Shown: positions 34,928 through 43,612 of the stretch, piece after piece
How positions within the stretch are numbered: the stretch's first letter is position 1
How the letters are laid out: each line of letters opens with the position of its first letter
Assembly: GCA_028715605.1 (NCBI GenBank)
Contig: JAQURM010000005.1
Span: forward strand, 100,129-164,128
Origin: Desulfovibrionales bacterium
Lineage (GTDB): Bacteria; Desulfobacterota; QYQD01
Reading direction: 5' to 3'
Length of the DNA stretch: 64,000 nt
Notes under the pieces: model-generated
Told to the model about the DNA's origin: nothing
Database searches by the model: none
The model's input: the letters and a program-made list of their open reading frames with translations, nothing else
Translations under genes and position numbers: made by a program

Positions 34928-36368
34928 GCTAAAACAGGCCATAGGAAAAATTATAAGTGTAGAATCTCAACCGGTTGACTTCATCCGGGGAGATGAAAAA
35001 ATAGAGGACATTTACGCCCCTCTAAGCAGCGATGCAAATGCCTTCCTCCTTCTAAGCAGCGGCCAGGGAGATTGTTCAAGGTATTCGTTTCTTGCCTGTG
35101 ACCCATTCCTGGTAGTACGGGCCTGGGGCAACAAATTAGAGATAAACAACGGGCGCACCGCTATCGAACTTGTTGGCAACCCGTTTGACATATTGCAAGG
35201 GGTCCTGGACGGTCTCGAGATGCCTCCTGTTGACATCCAACTCCCATTTTATGCCGGCGCCGTAGGCTATTTTGGTTATGATCTCCGCTATCACCTGGAA
35301 AAGCTGCCGGACATAGCAGAAAATGATCTTCCCCTCCCTGATCTGTATCTGATATTTCCGGGCATTATCCTTGTCCATGACCGTATAGAACAAAATTACC
35401 GGCTCGTCATTATTGAGCATCAGTTGCATAGGGAGGAATCGGAAAAAGGCCATCAAAAGATAGAAAAACTTCGGACTAAAATCCGCACGGCGCGCCCGGA
35501 TCCCCCCCCACCCCCCTTTGAAAAAGGGGGGCAAGGGGGGATTTTGAAGACTTCCAATTTCACCCATGATGCCTACGTCTCCGCTATCAAACGGGTGCGT
35601 GAATACATTCGCCAGGGAGACATATATCAGGTCAACTTATCCCAGCGCTTTACTTTTGAATTTGGCGGGTCTCCTTACGCACTTTTCCGCTCCCTTTTTA
35701 ATGATAATCCGGCTCCGTTCTATGCCTACCTTACCTGTGGGGATTTCTGCGTGCTTTCTACCTCTCCGGAACGCTTTATCCGGCGGGAAGGGAGTTATAT
35801 CGAGACCCGGCCCATCAAAGGGACAAGGCCCCGAGGCAAAGACCCGGCAGAAGATGAAAAGATGAAAAATGACCTCCTTGAGAGTCCCAAAGAAGATGCG
35901 GAACTCTCCATGATCGTGGACCTTTTACGAAATGACCTGGGAAAGGAGTGTCTCCCCGGAACCGTTAAGGTAAAAGAACACAGGCGGGTAGAAGCCTATC
36001 AGAACGTCTTTCACCTTGTCTCCATTGTCACCGGTATGCTAAGAAGAGGTTGTACCCAGAAGGACATCCTAATGGCCGTTTTTCCGGGCGGCTCTATCAC
36101 CGGGTGTCCCAAGATACGGGCTATGGAGATTATTGAGGAACTGGAACCGGTAAAAAGAGGCATCTATACGGGCTCTATAGGCTATGTAAGTCTCCATGAT
36201 ACCATGAACCTCAGCGTAGCTATACGCACCGCTGTGTATAAAGACCGGCGAATCTACCTGTCCGTCGGAGGAGGAATCGTGTACAATTCCGATCCCGAGA
36301 CGGAATATCAGGAGACACTACACAAAGGGGAGACATTTTTTAAGCTGCTGCATCACGCAGCACGGTGA
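34920..36368 (+). CDS. pabB: Aminodeoxychorismate synthase component I
   Basis: PabB aminates chorismate to 4-amino-4-deoxychorismate for folate synthesis. The 482-residue protein has the N-terminal subdomain (SRYSFLACDPF) and the chorismate-binding domain with QGDIYQVNLSQRF, ETRPIKGTRPRG, DLLRNDLG, FPGGSITGCPKIRAMEII and YTGSIGY. The lysine in PIKGT is typical of PabB; TrpE has PIAGT. Residues about 193-209 (DPPPPPFEKGGQGGILK) are encoded by a palindromic repeat inserted in frame at the boundary of the two regions. Confidence 0.93.
   Translation: MRKLKQAIGKIISVESQPVDFIRGDEKIEDIYAPLSSDANAFLLLSSGQGDCSRYSFLACDPFLVVRAWGNKLEINNGRTAIELVGNPFDILQGVLDGLEMPPVDIQLPFYAGAVGYFGYDLRYHLEKLPDIAENDLPLPDLYLIFPGIILVHDRIEQNYRLVIIEHQLHREESEKGHQKIEKLRTKIRTARPDPPPPPFEKGGQGGILKTSNFTHDAYVSAIKRVREYIRQGDIYQVNLSQRFTFEFGGSPYALFRSLFNDNPAPFYAYLTCGDFCVLSTSPERFIRREGSYIETRPIKGTRPRGKDPAEDEKMKNDLLESPKEDAELSMIVDLLRNDLGKECLPGTVKVKEHRRVEAYQNVFHLVSIVTGMLRRGCTQKDILMAVFPGGSITGCPKIRAMEIIEELEPVKRGIYTGSIGYVSLHDTMNLSVAIRTAVYKDRRIYLSVGGGIVYNSDPETEYQETLHKGETFFKLLHHAAR
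35500..35543. repeat. palindromic repeat inserted in frame in pabB
   Basis: The stretch ATCCCCCCCCACCCCCCTTT followed by GAAAAAGGGGGG and CAAGGGGGGATTT matches the intergenic family at 4701-4737 and 53581-53618. It is read through without a stop and adds about 15 residues to PabB. Confidence 0.85.
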
Positions 36369-36372
36369 CGCT

Positions 36373-36452
36373 AAAATCCCTCCTGACCTCCCTTTTCCAA
36401 AGGGAGGATTTGAAAGGTCCCCCTTTAGCAAAGGGGGATGTAGGGGGATTTT
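36373..36452. repeat. C-rich/G-rich palindromic repeat between pabB and pabC
   Basis: Two hairpin-forming halves (CCTCCCTTTTCCAAAGGGAGG and CCCCCTTTAGCAAAGGGGG) are enclosed by AAAATCCC and GGGGATTTT. It belongs to the family at 4596-4739. Confidence 0.7.
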
Positions 36453-36516
36453 CACTACTACGCTGCGATTTACTTTAACGTGGCCCTAGACCATGCAGTT
36501 AAAACGAGTGAAGAAT

Positions 36517-37350
36517 ATGACCAAGGAATACGTACTTCTCAACGGTGACATTATAGACGGCCGTAAGGCCTGTTTATCGGCCTTTGATAGAGGCTTTCTA
36601 TACGGAGACGGTTTTTTTGAAACCATGCGCGCCGAAAAGGGACGTGTGCTTTCCCTGGAAGCCCATCTGGAAAGGCTCTATCAGTCGTGCAAGTTTTTCA
36701 ACATCGGTCTTCAAGCTATGGAACAAAGCGAGTGGACAGATAAGATCAACCTGCTGATCGAGAAAAACAATCTCAGGGAAACCGTTGCCGCCGTAAAAAT
36801 CGTGGTGACGCGTGGACCTGATAAGCCTCAGCTTGGGCTTCCAAAAGAAAAGGCGTCCACAGTCATCATCTATGCCCGCGAGTATGTGCCACCGGCCCCC
36901 GAAAAGTATAACAAGGGGCTATTAGTCAATGTCTTCCCCTGTCCTCGCCATTATTTTCTGGCCGATCATAAGAGTCTAAATTACTTGTTTTACCTGGCCG
37001 CGAGGGAGTGGGCGCAAAAAAAGGGCGCAGATGAAGCCATCGTCTTAAACGTCGATGGCACGGTCTCGGAAGGAGCGACAACTAACATCTTCTATGTCAA
37101 AGAAGGTTCTATTATCCGGCCCGAATCCCCGCATTACCTGCGTGGGGTAATGGAAGGCCAGGTAATAAACTTTTTAAAGAAACGGCGTCGGGAGATAATC
37201 ACCATGCCGACCACGGTTTCCATGTTGCTGGAGGCCGAGGAAGTCTTCTTAACTAATTCGCTTATAGGGATAATCCCTGTAGCCAAAATTGGGGAAACCG
37301 CCCTTCCACTAGAAAAACCTTTATCTGTTCTCTTACAAGGTGTAAAATAG
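36517..37350 (+). CDS. pabC: Aminotransferase class IV, probably aminodeoxychorismate lyase
   Basis: This is a PLP-dependent fold-type IV enzyme of 277 residues. It shows SAFDRGFLYGDGFFETMR near the N-terminus, the PLP lysine in DHKSLNYLFY (about residue 151) and the phosphate-binding VSEGATTNIF. The D-amino acid and branched-chain aminotransferases look similar. Position directly after pabA-pabB favours aminodeoxychorismate lyase, which releases p-aminobenzoate. The ATG at 36517 fits the family start; one at 36493 is possible. Confidence 0.82.
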   Translation: MTKEYVLLNGDIIDGRKACLSAFDRGFLYGDGFFETMRAEKGRVLSLEAHLERLYQSCKFFNIGLQAMEQSEWTDKINLLIEKNNLRETVAAVKIVVTRGPDKPQLGLPKEKASTVIIYAREYVPPAPEKYNKGLLVNVFPCPRHYFLADHKSLNYLFYLAAREWAQKKGADEAIVLNVDGTVSEGATTNIFYVKEGSIIRPESPHYLRGVMEGQVINFLKKRRREIITMPTTVSMLLEAEEVFLTNSLIGIIPVAKIGETALPLEKPLSVLLQGVK

Positions 37351-37424
37351 CTTTAATAAGCAGTCCACAGCAGCCGGGAGCCAGAAATGAAGGTTAAAAG
37401 CTGATAGTCATCAGTAGTAAACCG

Positions 37425-37498
37425 GACACAGAGAAAAAATGGATTAAAAAGACAAAATATACTCTCTGCGTGCTTTGCGTCCTTTGCGGTGAAAACAC
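37425..37498. repeat. 'CTCTGCGGT' repeat overlapping the next gene's start region
   Basis: Its right part reads CTCTCTGCGTGCTTTGCG followed by TCCTTTGCGGTGA and ends at the first codons of the DUF763 frame. The left part (ACACAGAGAAAAAATGG) is a weak complement. Confidence 0.5.
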
Positions 37499-37500
37499 AC

Positions 37501-38613
37501 ATGGCCGCTGATAACTTGCGCACCGGAATAACTAACCTACCGCTACATTACGGAAAGGCCCCGCGGTGGCTCTTTTCCCGGATGGTCAAACTGGCCCGTG
37601 AGATCACCATCGTCATCGTGAGTGAATTCGGGCCGGAAGAGATGTTAAAAAAGCTCTCTGATCCCTTCTGGTTTCAGGCCTTCGGCTGTGTGTTAGGCTT
37701 TGACTGGCATAGCTCCGGCCTTACGACCACGGTCTGCGGGGCCTTGAAAGAAGGCATCAAAGATATCTCTCTTGATCTGGAACTGATGGTTGCCGGCGGC
37801 AAGGGGGCTGCCTCCCGAAAGACCCCGGACGAAATCTTGAAGACCGGGGATACCTTTAAAATCGAACCATCGCCGCTCATATACGCCAGCCGCATGGCGG
37901 CCAAGGTGGATAACAACGCCCTCCAGGATGGTTATCAACTCTATCATCACTGTTTTATATTTACGAATAGCGGTTCATGGGCCGTCATACAGCAGGGCAT
38001 GAACGAAAGCACTCATTATGCGCGTAGATATCACTGGCTCGGTGAAGGAGTAAAGGACTTCGTCTGTGAACCGCATGCCGCTATTTGCTGCGATCAGAAG
38101 AAGCCTGTCCTTAATATGGTAGCCGGGGAAAGTCAGACCACAAGAGAAACCGTCACGGCCCTGTCCAGAGAAAGGCCTGATACCCTGGTTCGGGAATTAA
38201 AAAAGATTCAGACGCTCTCTCTTCCTCCCCGCCATGATATACAGGGAGGGGATATAAATCCGGACCGGGTGGGCCAGGTCCTCCTCAAAACCCATGATCG
38301 CCAGCCGGAAGAATTTTCCGTACTTTTAGGGATGCCCGGAGTCGGCGCCAAAACTATCCGGGCCCTCAGCCTCATAGCCGAACTGGTCTATGGGGTAAAG
38401 CCAAGTTTCCGTGACCCGGCCCGTTACAGCTTCGCCCACGGCGGCAAAGATGGCCATCCCTATCCGGTAGACAGAGAAATATACGATGGGTCTATTAAAA
38501 TACTCCAGAAGGCAATCGAGCAATCAAAAGCAGGAAGAACGGAGAAAATGGAAGCGATAAAGAGGCTTAGCACCGCTACCCATACGCCAAACAAATGGTA
38601 CTCGCCAGAGTAA
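37501..38613 (+). CDS. DUF763-family protein
   Basis: This 370-residue protein matches DUF763: the N-terminus RTGITNLPLHYGKAPRWLF is followed by RMVKLAREITIVIVSEFG. A central HWLGEGVKDFVCEPHAAICC segment and a C-terminal helix-hairpin-helix-like stretch (LLGMPGVGAKTIRALSLIAE, about residues 279-298) are visible. The HhH suggests DNA contact, but the family has no established function to my knowledge. ATG at 37501 is chosen; a GTG four codons earlier lies in the repeat. Confidence 0.85.
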   Translation: MAADNLRTGITNLPLHYGKAPRWLFSRMVKLAREITIVIVSEFGPEEMLKKLSDPFWFQAFGCVLGFDWHSSGLTTTVCGALKEGIKDISLDLELMVAGGKGAASRKTPDEILKTGDTFKIEPSPLIYASRMAAKVDNNALQDGYQLYHHCFIFTNSGSWAVIQQGMNESTHYARRYHWLGEGVKDFVCEPHAAICCDQKKPVLNMVAGESQTTRETVTALSRERPDTLVRELKKIQTLSLPPRHDIQGGDINPDRVGQVLLKTHDRQPEEFSVLLGMPGVGAKTIRALSLIAELVYGVKPSFRDPARYSFAHGGKDGHPYPVDREIYDGSIKILQKAIEQSKAGRTEKMEAIKRLSTATHTPNKWYSPE

Positions 38614-38749
38614 AAAACTTACTCTTTGCCCATCACGGTCTTTATTAAATTTCGTTGATTTTATTCTAATTGTTTTTGTAATATACCGTATAAATTACGA
38701 GATTGTTGGCCTATGAATGGCAGCGTTCATACATTGGAGGTCTAACAAA

Positions 38750-38916
38750 ATGAAGCTAACGGTCATACTCGACCTGAGTGAAAGGGGTGATTCTACTGGG
38801 TACTTGCCTGGTCTAGCAGGATGTATTAGCGAGGGAAACACCAAAAATAGGCCCAAAAGAATATCAAAGAGGTCATCGAACTTCATCTTGAACCGGTTAA
38901 GGACCCTCAATTTTGA
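38750..38916 (+). pseudogene. frameshifted HicB-type antitoxin
   Basis: A start with good GGAGG (38736-38740) gives MKLTVILDLSERGDSTGYLP then GLAGCISEGNT, which is the HicB N-terminus. After GNT the match continues in another frame as AQKNIKEVIELHLEPVKDPQF and stops at 38914-38916. One frameshift near 38845 breaks the gene. No hicA follows. It may be a decayed module or a sequencing error. Confidence 0.75.
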
Positions 38917-38961
38917 CCTTTTTCTACATACTCGAAGGGGCGTTTATCAGGGAGAGTAACT

Positions 38962-39462
38962 ATGTCAGGAATTATAGTATTTATTCTTGGTGTTATTGGT
39001 GGATTCTTTGCCCACAGCCTTACGACGAAAGTCAGCTTTAAGCAGCGAACTATAGATAACAAAATTAAAGTATATAATGCATTAATTACCCAGTGGGTGC
39101 GAATGAGGAATTTTATATACGCACACTTTCCTGACCATCCTGCCGATAATATCTCTCCCGAAATAATACGTGATTTCGATCAAATGTATGGGAATTTCCA
39201 AGCCCTTATAGCCAAAGCGATCTTGGTATGTGAAGCTGCAAAATTAACGGATGATATAAACACCTTGAATGAGCGAATGTATAGGACTGAATGGCACATG
39301 CTAACCTTAGATGAGGCCAATGAAGAAATGGAAGATATTAAGCGTGATGCATTAGAGATCGTGGCGCGTATGCGAGAAGACATTAAGAAGAGCGCTAGAT
39401 TCGAGTTTAGCGATTTTAGTCACATGCTTTCTGGGTTTAGAAAAACAGGCGAAAATCAATAA
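38962..39462 (+). CDS. membrane-anchored helical protein of unknown function
   Basis: This 166-residue protein has one N-terminal transmembrane helix (MSGIIVFILGVIGGFFAHSL) followed by a charged, all-helical domain. GGGAGAG precedes the ATG. I do not recognise the family. The topology (one anchor, cytoplasmic coiled helices) resembles many small accessory proteins of unknown role. It lies in an AT-richer accessory stretch beside a broken hicB and a DUF4145-like gene. Confidence 0.7.
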   Translation: MSGIIVFILGVIGGFFAHSLTTKVSFKQRTIDNKIKVYNALITQWVRMRNFIYAHFPDHPADNISPEIIRDFDQMYGNFQALIAKAILVCEAAKLTDDINTLNERMYRTEWHMLTLDEANEEMEDIKRDALEIVARMREDIKKSARFEFSDFSHMLSGFRKTGENQ

Positions 39463-39558
39463 ACGGACTTAACAATTCGCTACCTTTAGTTGTAAATTTG
39501 TAAATAAGCATAATGCGCAGCTATGAAGAAGGGGAAAACAGAGAGACGTTATATACCT

Positions 39559-40218
39559 CTACGCCTGCCTAGGTTTATAAAGTACTTCCAGCACTTCTCG
39601 CGTATCGTTTATTATTTTCAGCGGATCGAACCTAAAAGGTCCCTCATGCATTACTTCATTTCCGCGGTTCCTGATGTTGTGGGCGACAGTGCGATGGCTT
39701 GCCGGAAGGTATCCTTTCTTCAAGGCTTCTTTGATCAAATCTGCCAACTGCGTACGATCATTATCTCGTTTATGCAGTTGGGCTTTCAAGGCAAAATCAA
39801 GGGTAGCTCTACAAAGAGCAATCGCGGCTTGGTCAAAACCATACAGGTAACAATATGTAGCCTCGATAAGGTGCGATTGGACTGTTTCTGAAACGATGCC
39901 TTTTGTAAATGTTTGTTTTATCTTCTTAAATCTTTTTACTAGTGTATCCTTTTTATTCGACAGTTCACTTTCACAAAAATTGTCTATAAGATCGTCATCT
40001 TCGAGGATACTTTTCAGGACCGATTCCTTAATGAAATGCTCATTCCATAAGCAATGGATTAAGCCCATATTGCATTTTATTACCTTACGCATAAGGTCAT
40101 GGTATAGTTTGTATTTGTCTTCAATAGAATGGCAGGATTCTAAGGCATCAAAGAACTCGTTCACGGTTTCATCTATAATGTTTGTACATTTGCCCAGCAT
40201 CGATGATTTCTTAACCAT
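39559..40218 (-). CDS. DUF4145-like HEPN-fold protein
   Basis: This soluble helical protein has about 219 residues. Its C-terminal half has the DUF4145 pattern: AAIALCRATLDFALKAQL, then a segment like LADLIKEALKKGYLP, then AHNIRNRGNEVMHE. DUF4145 belongs to the HEPN superfamily and is often found in defence or stress contexts; the RNase motif R-x4-6-H is not certain here. The ATG at 40218 (MVKKSSML) is chosen; the frame extends to 40245. The function is unknown. Confidence 0.7.
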   Translation of the reverse strand: MVKKSSMLGKCTNIIDETVNEFFDALESCHSIEDKYKLYHDLMRKVIKCNMGLIHCLWNEHFIKESVLKSILEDDDLIDNFCESELSNKKDTLVKRFKKIKQTFTKGIVSETVQSHLIEATYCYLYGFDQAAIALCRATLDFALKAQLHKRDNDRTQLADLIKEALKKGYLPASHRTVAHNIRNRGNEVMHEGPFRFDPLKIINDTREVLEVLYKPRQA

Positions 40219-40265
40219 AAATACCCCCACTCGCAGCCAATACATTAAATTTCTTGCCGATTAAT

Positions 40266-40604
40266 AAGGCTCCTCACAAGAATTTGTGGGCTGATTATAG
40301 CCTATAAAACTTGAGAGCATGGAGTATGCATCAAATCCAATACTTCCTTTTGGTGACTAAACCGACAGGAAGGAGGATAAGGTTCATTGAAAGTATAGTC
40401 CGAAAGACTCTGGGACTCAATGGTCACTGGGTAAAAAGGTCGGAATCGATAACGATGCCGTAGAGGATATCAACAGCAAAGCAAAAGCCATCAGCCATAA
40501 ATCATACGGTTACCGCACTGCGAGACATTCACTCTCGCATTGTTGCATGGATTGGGCAAGCTTCCCATGCCCAAATTGACCCATAAGTTCTTGTGAGGAG
40601 CCTT
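40266..40604 (+). mobile_element. internally deleted ISL3-family element
   Basis: Terminal inverted repeats of 25 bases (40266-40290 and 40580-40604, two mismatches) begin AAGGCTCCTCACAAGAATTT. Between them, one frame gives FIESIVRKTLGLNGHWV, like an ISL3 transposase N-terminus. Further on, VEDINSKAKAISHKSYGYRT and, after a frameshift, LALLHGLGKLPMPKLTHKFL with a stop give the ISL3 C-terminus. The catalytic middle is gone. No matching 8-base target duplication is seen. Confidence 0.8.
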
Positions 40605-40683
40605 TTTTGTTTTACTGCTAAATAGCACGCATGCTACGGAAGGCATGCCCTGATTCCTGATGGTGATTTATAGGAAAGCTACT

Positions 40684-41271
40684 CTACTTCCCTTTTTCTG
40701 GGCTCCCCTTATTACTGCAAGCACCGCTTAGTGCCACAACGAACAAGGCACCCTTGAACAGTAAACTCGCAATGAGGAACAGCCCGAAGATCGAGATGAG
40801 TACTCCCAACACCGGAACTTGGCTCAACCAGAGAACGAGACACATAACGCTCCACGTTGCAGGATTCACCGCCAAAGGATGAACCCAAAGCATCACGCAG
40901 TAGAGAGCGATCGCACCGATGACAAACAGGCTGTCGTAGCGCGTCCTCGCTAGGCCCTCACGGTCCCGCGCCGCAGCAAACCGCTTTCGGGTACTGTAGA
41001 ACATGCTGGCCACCTGCGCGTATACAACCAGTCCGCCGATAACCCCGTAGAACACTGACAATTCTGGGTTGTTCTGGAATCCTAAAATCACCGGCGTTGC
41101 GATAACTGCGGGAACCAGGTAGGCAACTAATAATCGTGTCAGGTAGAACGACGCCCATGACTCTCTGCCAGCTACCAAGCCAGCAGCACCGGCCAGAAGC
41201 ACCGACAGCACCGGCACGAGAATCTCAAGAACGAGGGCAACGAACCCCAGCCTAAGGATAAATCTTCCCAT
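40684..41271 (-). CDS. multi-pass membrane protein of unknown function
   Basis: This 195-residue protein has five to six hydrophobic helices (for example FVALVLEILVPVLSVLLAGA, LLVAYLVPAVIATPVILGF, VPVLGVLISIFGLFLIASLL). It ends in a short polar tail with a single cysteine. I do not recognise the family. It stands alone on the minus strand just right of the ISL3 remnant, with its GC content visibly higher than the neighbouring accessory genes. Confidence 0.6.
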   Translation of the reverse strand: MGRFILRLGFVALVLEILVPVLSVLLAGAAGLVAGRESWASFYLTRLLVAYLVPAVIATPVILGFQNNPELSVFYGVIGGLVVYAQVASMFYSTRKRFAAARDREGLARTRYDSLFVIGAIALYCVMLWVHPLAVNPATWSVMCLVLWLSQVPVLGVLISIFGLFLIASLLFKGALFVVALSGACSNKGSPEKGK

Positions 41272-41539
41272 TTCTCATTCCGTTGCGTGGCCTATTCGCA
41301 AATCTCACCTCTGATTCCAAGGAGGTGCAGATGACCCCGACGAGGATCTCATGTATGCATCTAACATTATTGTTGTACGAAATATAAGGATATTAAAAAA
41401 TACTATGTGAAAGTAAGGCCATTTGTCAATTATTTCTGTTTACTCAAACCCGCCTACTTTACATGTTCTGGTTTATGGCCTCTTACAGTAGAAGGGTTGC
41501 CAAGGAGGCGGATGTCCCAGGAGCGCCGTTTTGTTCCAC

Positions 41540-41725
41540 TTACTGTGCCCGGATATCCTCTGCCAACTTTTGCAGGCGGCAGAGAATAAAAATCTTACTT
41601 TCAAAGGGTAACTTTGCCAGTTCCTGCCGCCGCCTTTGTTTGGCGCGGAATAATTCCTCGGCCTCCTCTTGTATCCGGTGCTTATTTTTCGTGACTTGTT
41701 TCTGAAGGTTTTTTAATTTTTTCAT
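41540..41725 (-). CDS. small basic helical protein
   Basis: This 61-residue, strongly charged helical protein reads MKKLKNLQKQVTKNKHRIQE at the start, with RAKQRRRQELAKLPFESKIF in the middle. The pattern 'RRQELAKLPFExKIxILxxLQKLA' is familiar from small conserved proteins in Deltaproteobacteria. The function is unknown. Downstream lies 250 bases of spacer with the typA remnant. Confidence 0.6.
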   Translation of the reverse strand: MKKLKNLQKQVTKNKHRIQEEAEELFRAKQRRRQELAKLPFESKIFILCRLQKLAEDIRAQ

Positions 41726-41874
41726 AGCCTATAGGGGTGGGATATATAAGGCACCATATTAGAAAAGCAGAGAAATTTCAAGAAATTTGCGTAGTAGAGG
41801 AGTGATGACCGCCTTATCTTCTAAAAGCGTTAACTTGAGTTTTGGGCCGGACTTTATCTTAAGTTTTCCTAATC

Positions 41875-41925
41875 TCTGCCGTTCTCCTTTTTCTTCGATG
41901 CCCTCATCGTATGTCTCTGTTGGGC
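41875..41925 (-). pseudogene. remnant of the typA 3' end
   Basis: On the minus strand this encodes AQQRHTMRASKKKENGR, followed one codon later by a stop. Intact typA ends PAQQRHMMRASKKKENGR at 46945-46995. Over 51 bases six differ, mostly at silent codon positions, so the copy derives from a related but different typA allele. It marks the left boundary of the 5-kb segment 41926-46944. Confidence 0.8.
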
Positions 41926-41978
41926 AAAATTCCTACTCTATGAAAACATTTTTTGAAAAGTCGCGGGAGGAATGCCGG

Positions 41979-43391
41979 TCACCCAGCATTAGATTCATCC
42001 AACCCCTTCAAAAAATCTTCACCTGTTATACTTTTTATGGTTCTTCTTATGTTCTTGCCTTCTTGAGAAATAGGTGGGTTCGCTAAAAGAATACCCTTAA
42101 TTTCCGCAACAGCCCTTTGTCTTATAAAATCCTCTCTGCTTTGGACGGCCGCAAAAGCTATATCCGGGACGATTTCCAGTTCGCGGCGCGATACTCCCCA
42201 CCACATTCCAAAGGTCTTCAACACAGCCATACGCACATTCGGTGATTCGTCGTGCTTCAAGGCTTTCTTAAGCATTTCAACAACCCCAGGTGAGTCAATT
42301 GAATGCCAAAGGACCTTAACCGCAGCCTCTCTAACAGCGTCATCAGGATCATTAACCAGCATAGGAGAGGCCATTTCTACAGCACTTTCTGTATCTATCA
42401 GGTTCATTTCACGAGCCCGTGCCAGCTCGTCAAGTGCATGGGCTCTTTGGAATCCATATTTATCTTTCAATGCCGTCTTTAAACCTCCTAAATCAAGATA
42501 CGCAGCTTTGGAACCGGCTTCCTCTCGACTAATAGCGTTAGCTGCCCGTTCCTTGATTACTATCGACATGGAGGGATTTGCATCGATCATCTGTTGAAGC
42601 GAAAGTCTTGCACTAGAGCGAACCGACTTGTCTTCGTCTTTGAGAAGATAACTGATATAATCAACGGCCTTTTCGTCTCCGAGGTCTCTTAGTCCCCAAA
42701 TTGCATGTTGCCTTACACTCGCATCATCATCCCTTAAAGTTTGCAGCAGTGGGGCAAATGATCGAGGATCCTTTAGCTTACCAACAGAAGAGGCGGCTTC
42801 GGCTCGAACTATTTTGTCCTCCGCCTCATCATTCAATACTGATAAAAGCGCCGCCACGGCATCGCCGTCGTCAAAATAACTAAGCGTTGATATTGCTTGC
42901 TTACGGACATAACGATCGGCATCTTTTCTTAGGCACTCAATTAGAGGCTCTATGGCCCTTTTATCTTTTAAAATTCTTAGCGTCATTATGGCAGTGTTCC
43001 GGACCGTGCTATCGGAATTTTTCAAACACTCAATTAGAGGACCAACTGCCCGCTCAAATAGATGTGTATCTTCCAAACGATTATCCTTTCCCAATTTCTC
43101 AATTATCCGTAAGATAGTATTAATGACAAGTGCTCTAAAACTGAACTCTCTTCTGTCTTCGTCAGTGCAAATTATCCGTTCCCCTCTTGTATCCAATAAA
43201 GTGTTTATAAGAGGGTAAACAGCTTCTTCGCCAAGACGGACGAGCGCATCAAAAGTATCGCTCCTGACACTATGTTTTACATTTTTGAGAAAATTTATCA
43301 GACAGTACGGGTCCTTAATCTCAAAAAGTTCTTCCCTGCTTGGGCTACTTAGCCTATATTTCATGTCTTCTAAAAAATTACGAATCCCCAT
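41979..43391 (-). CDS. HEAT-repeat protein
   Basis: This 470-residue soluble protein is built of HEAT/PBS-lyase-like repeats such as AVGPLIECLKNSDSTVRNTA, ALLSVLNDEAEDKIVRAEAA and FAPLLQTLRDDDASVRQHAI, spanning about residues 100-440. HEAT proteins act as protein-binding scaffolds, and no catalytic domain is attached. The N-terminal 100 residues also look helical. It is divergent to the lipoprotein genes that begin 220 bases away. The function is unknown. Confidence 0.85.
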   Translation of the reverse strand: MGIRNFLEDMKYRLSSPSREELFEIKDPYCLINFLKNVKHSVRSDTFDALVRLGEEAVYPLINTLLDTRGERIICTDEDRREFSFRALVINTILRIIEKLGKDNRLEDTHLFERAVGPLIECLKNSDSTVRNTAIMTLRILKDKRAIEPLIECLRKDADRYVRKQAISTLSYFDDGDAVAALLSVLNDEAEDKIVRAEAASSVGKLKDPRSFAPLLQTLRDDDASVRQHAIWGLRDLGDEKAVDYISYLLKDEDKSVRSSARLSLQQMIDANPSMSIVIKERAANAISREEAGSKAAYLDLGGLKTALKDKYGFQRAHALDELARAREMNLIDTESAVEMASPMLVNDPDDAVREAAVKVLWHSIDSPGVVEMLKKALKHDESPNVRMAVLKTFGMWWGVSRRELEIVPDIAFAAVQSREDFIRQRAVAEIKGILLANPPISQEGKNIRRTIKSITGEDFLKGLDESNAG

Positions 43392-43612
43392 AGTTAAGCT
43401 GATGCTGTGTTATGCCCTTCACCTCCATGATAAGCCATTATTTAGTCAGGTTATCTTATGACACCCAAGGGCTGGCTGCCCATGTGCCCCTTCATAGTAT
43501 CTATCCCTTATTAGAATTGCAATCCTAAAAAACCTGTGATATGCATCCCACATCAGTAACGAACACATCAAAACGGCACTCAGTAAAACTTCAAGGCAAA
43601 AAGGGGGATGTT

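Noticed and set aside
41787..42086. 99-codon plus-strand frame
   Set aside because: It overlaps the typA remnant and the end of the HEAT-repeat gene in another frame and has random-looking composition.
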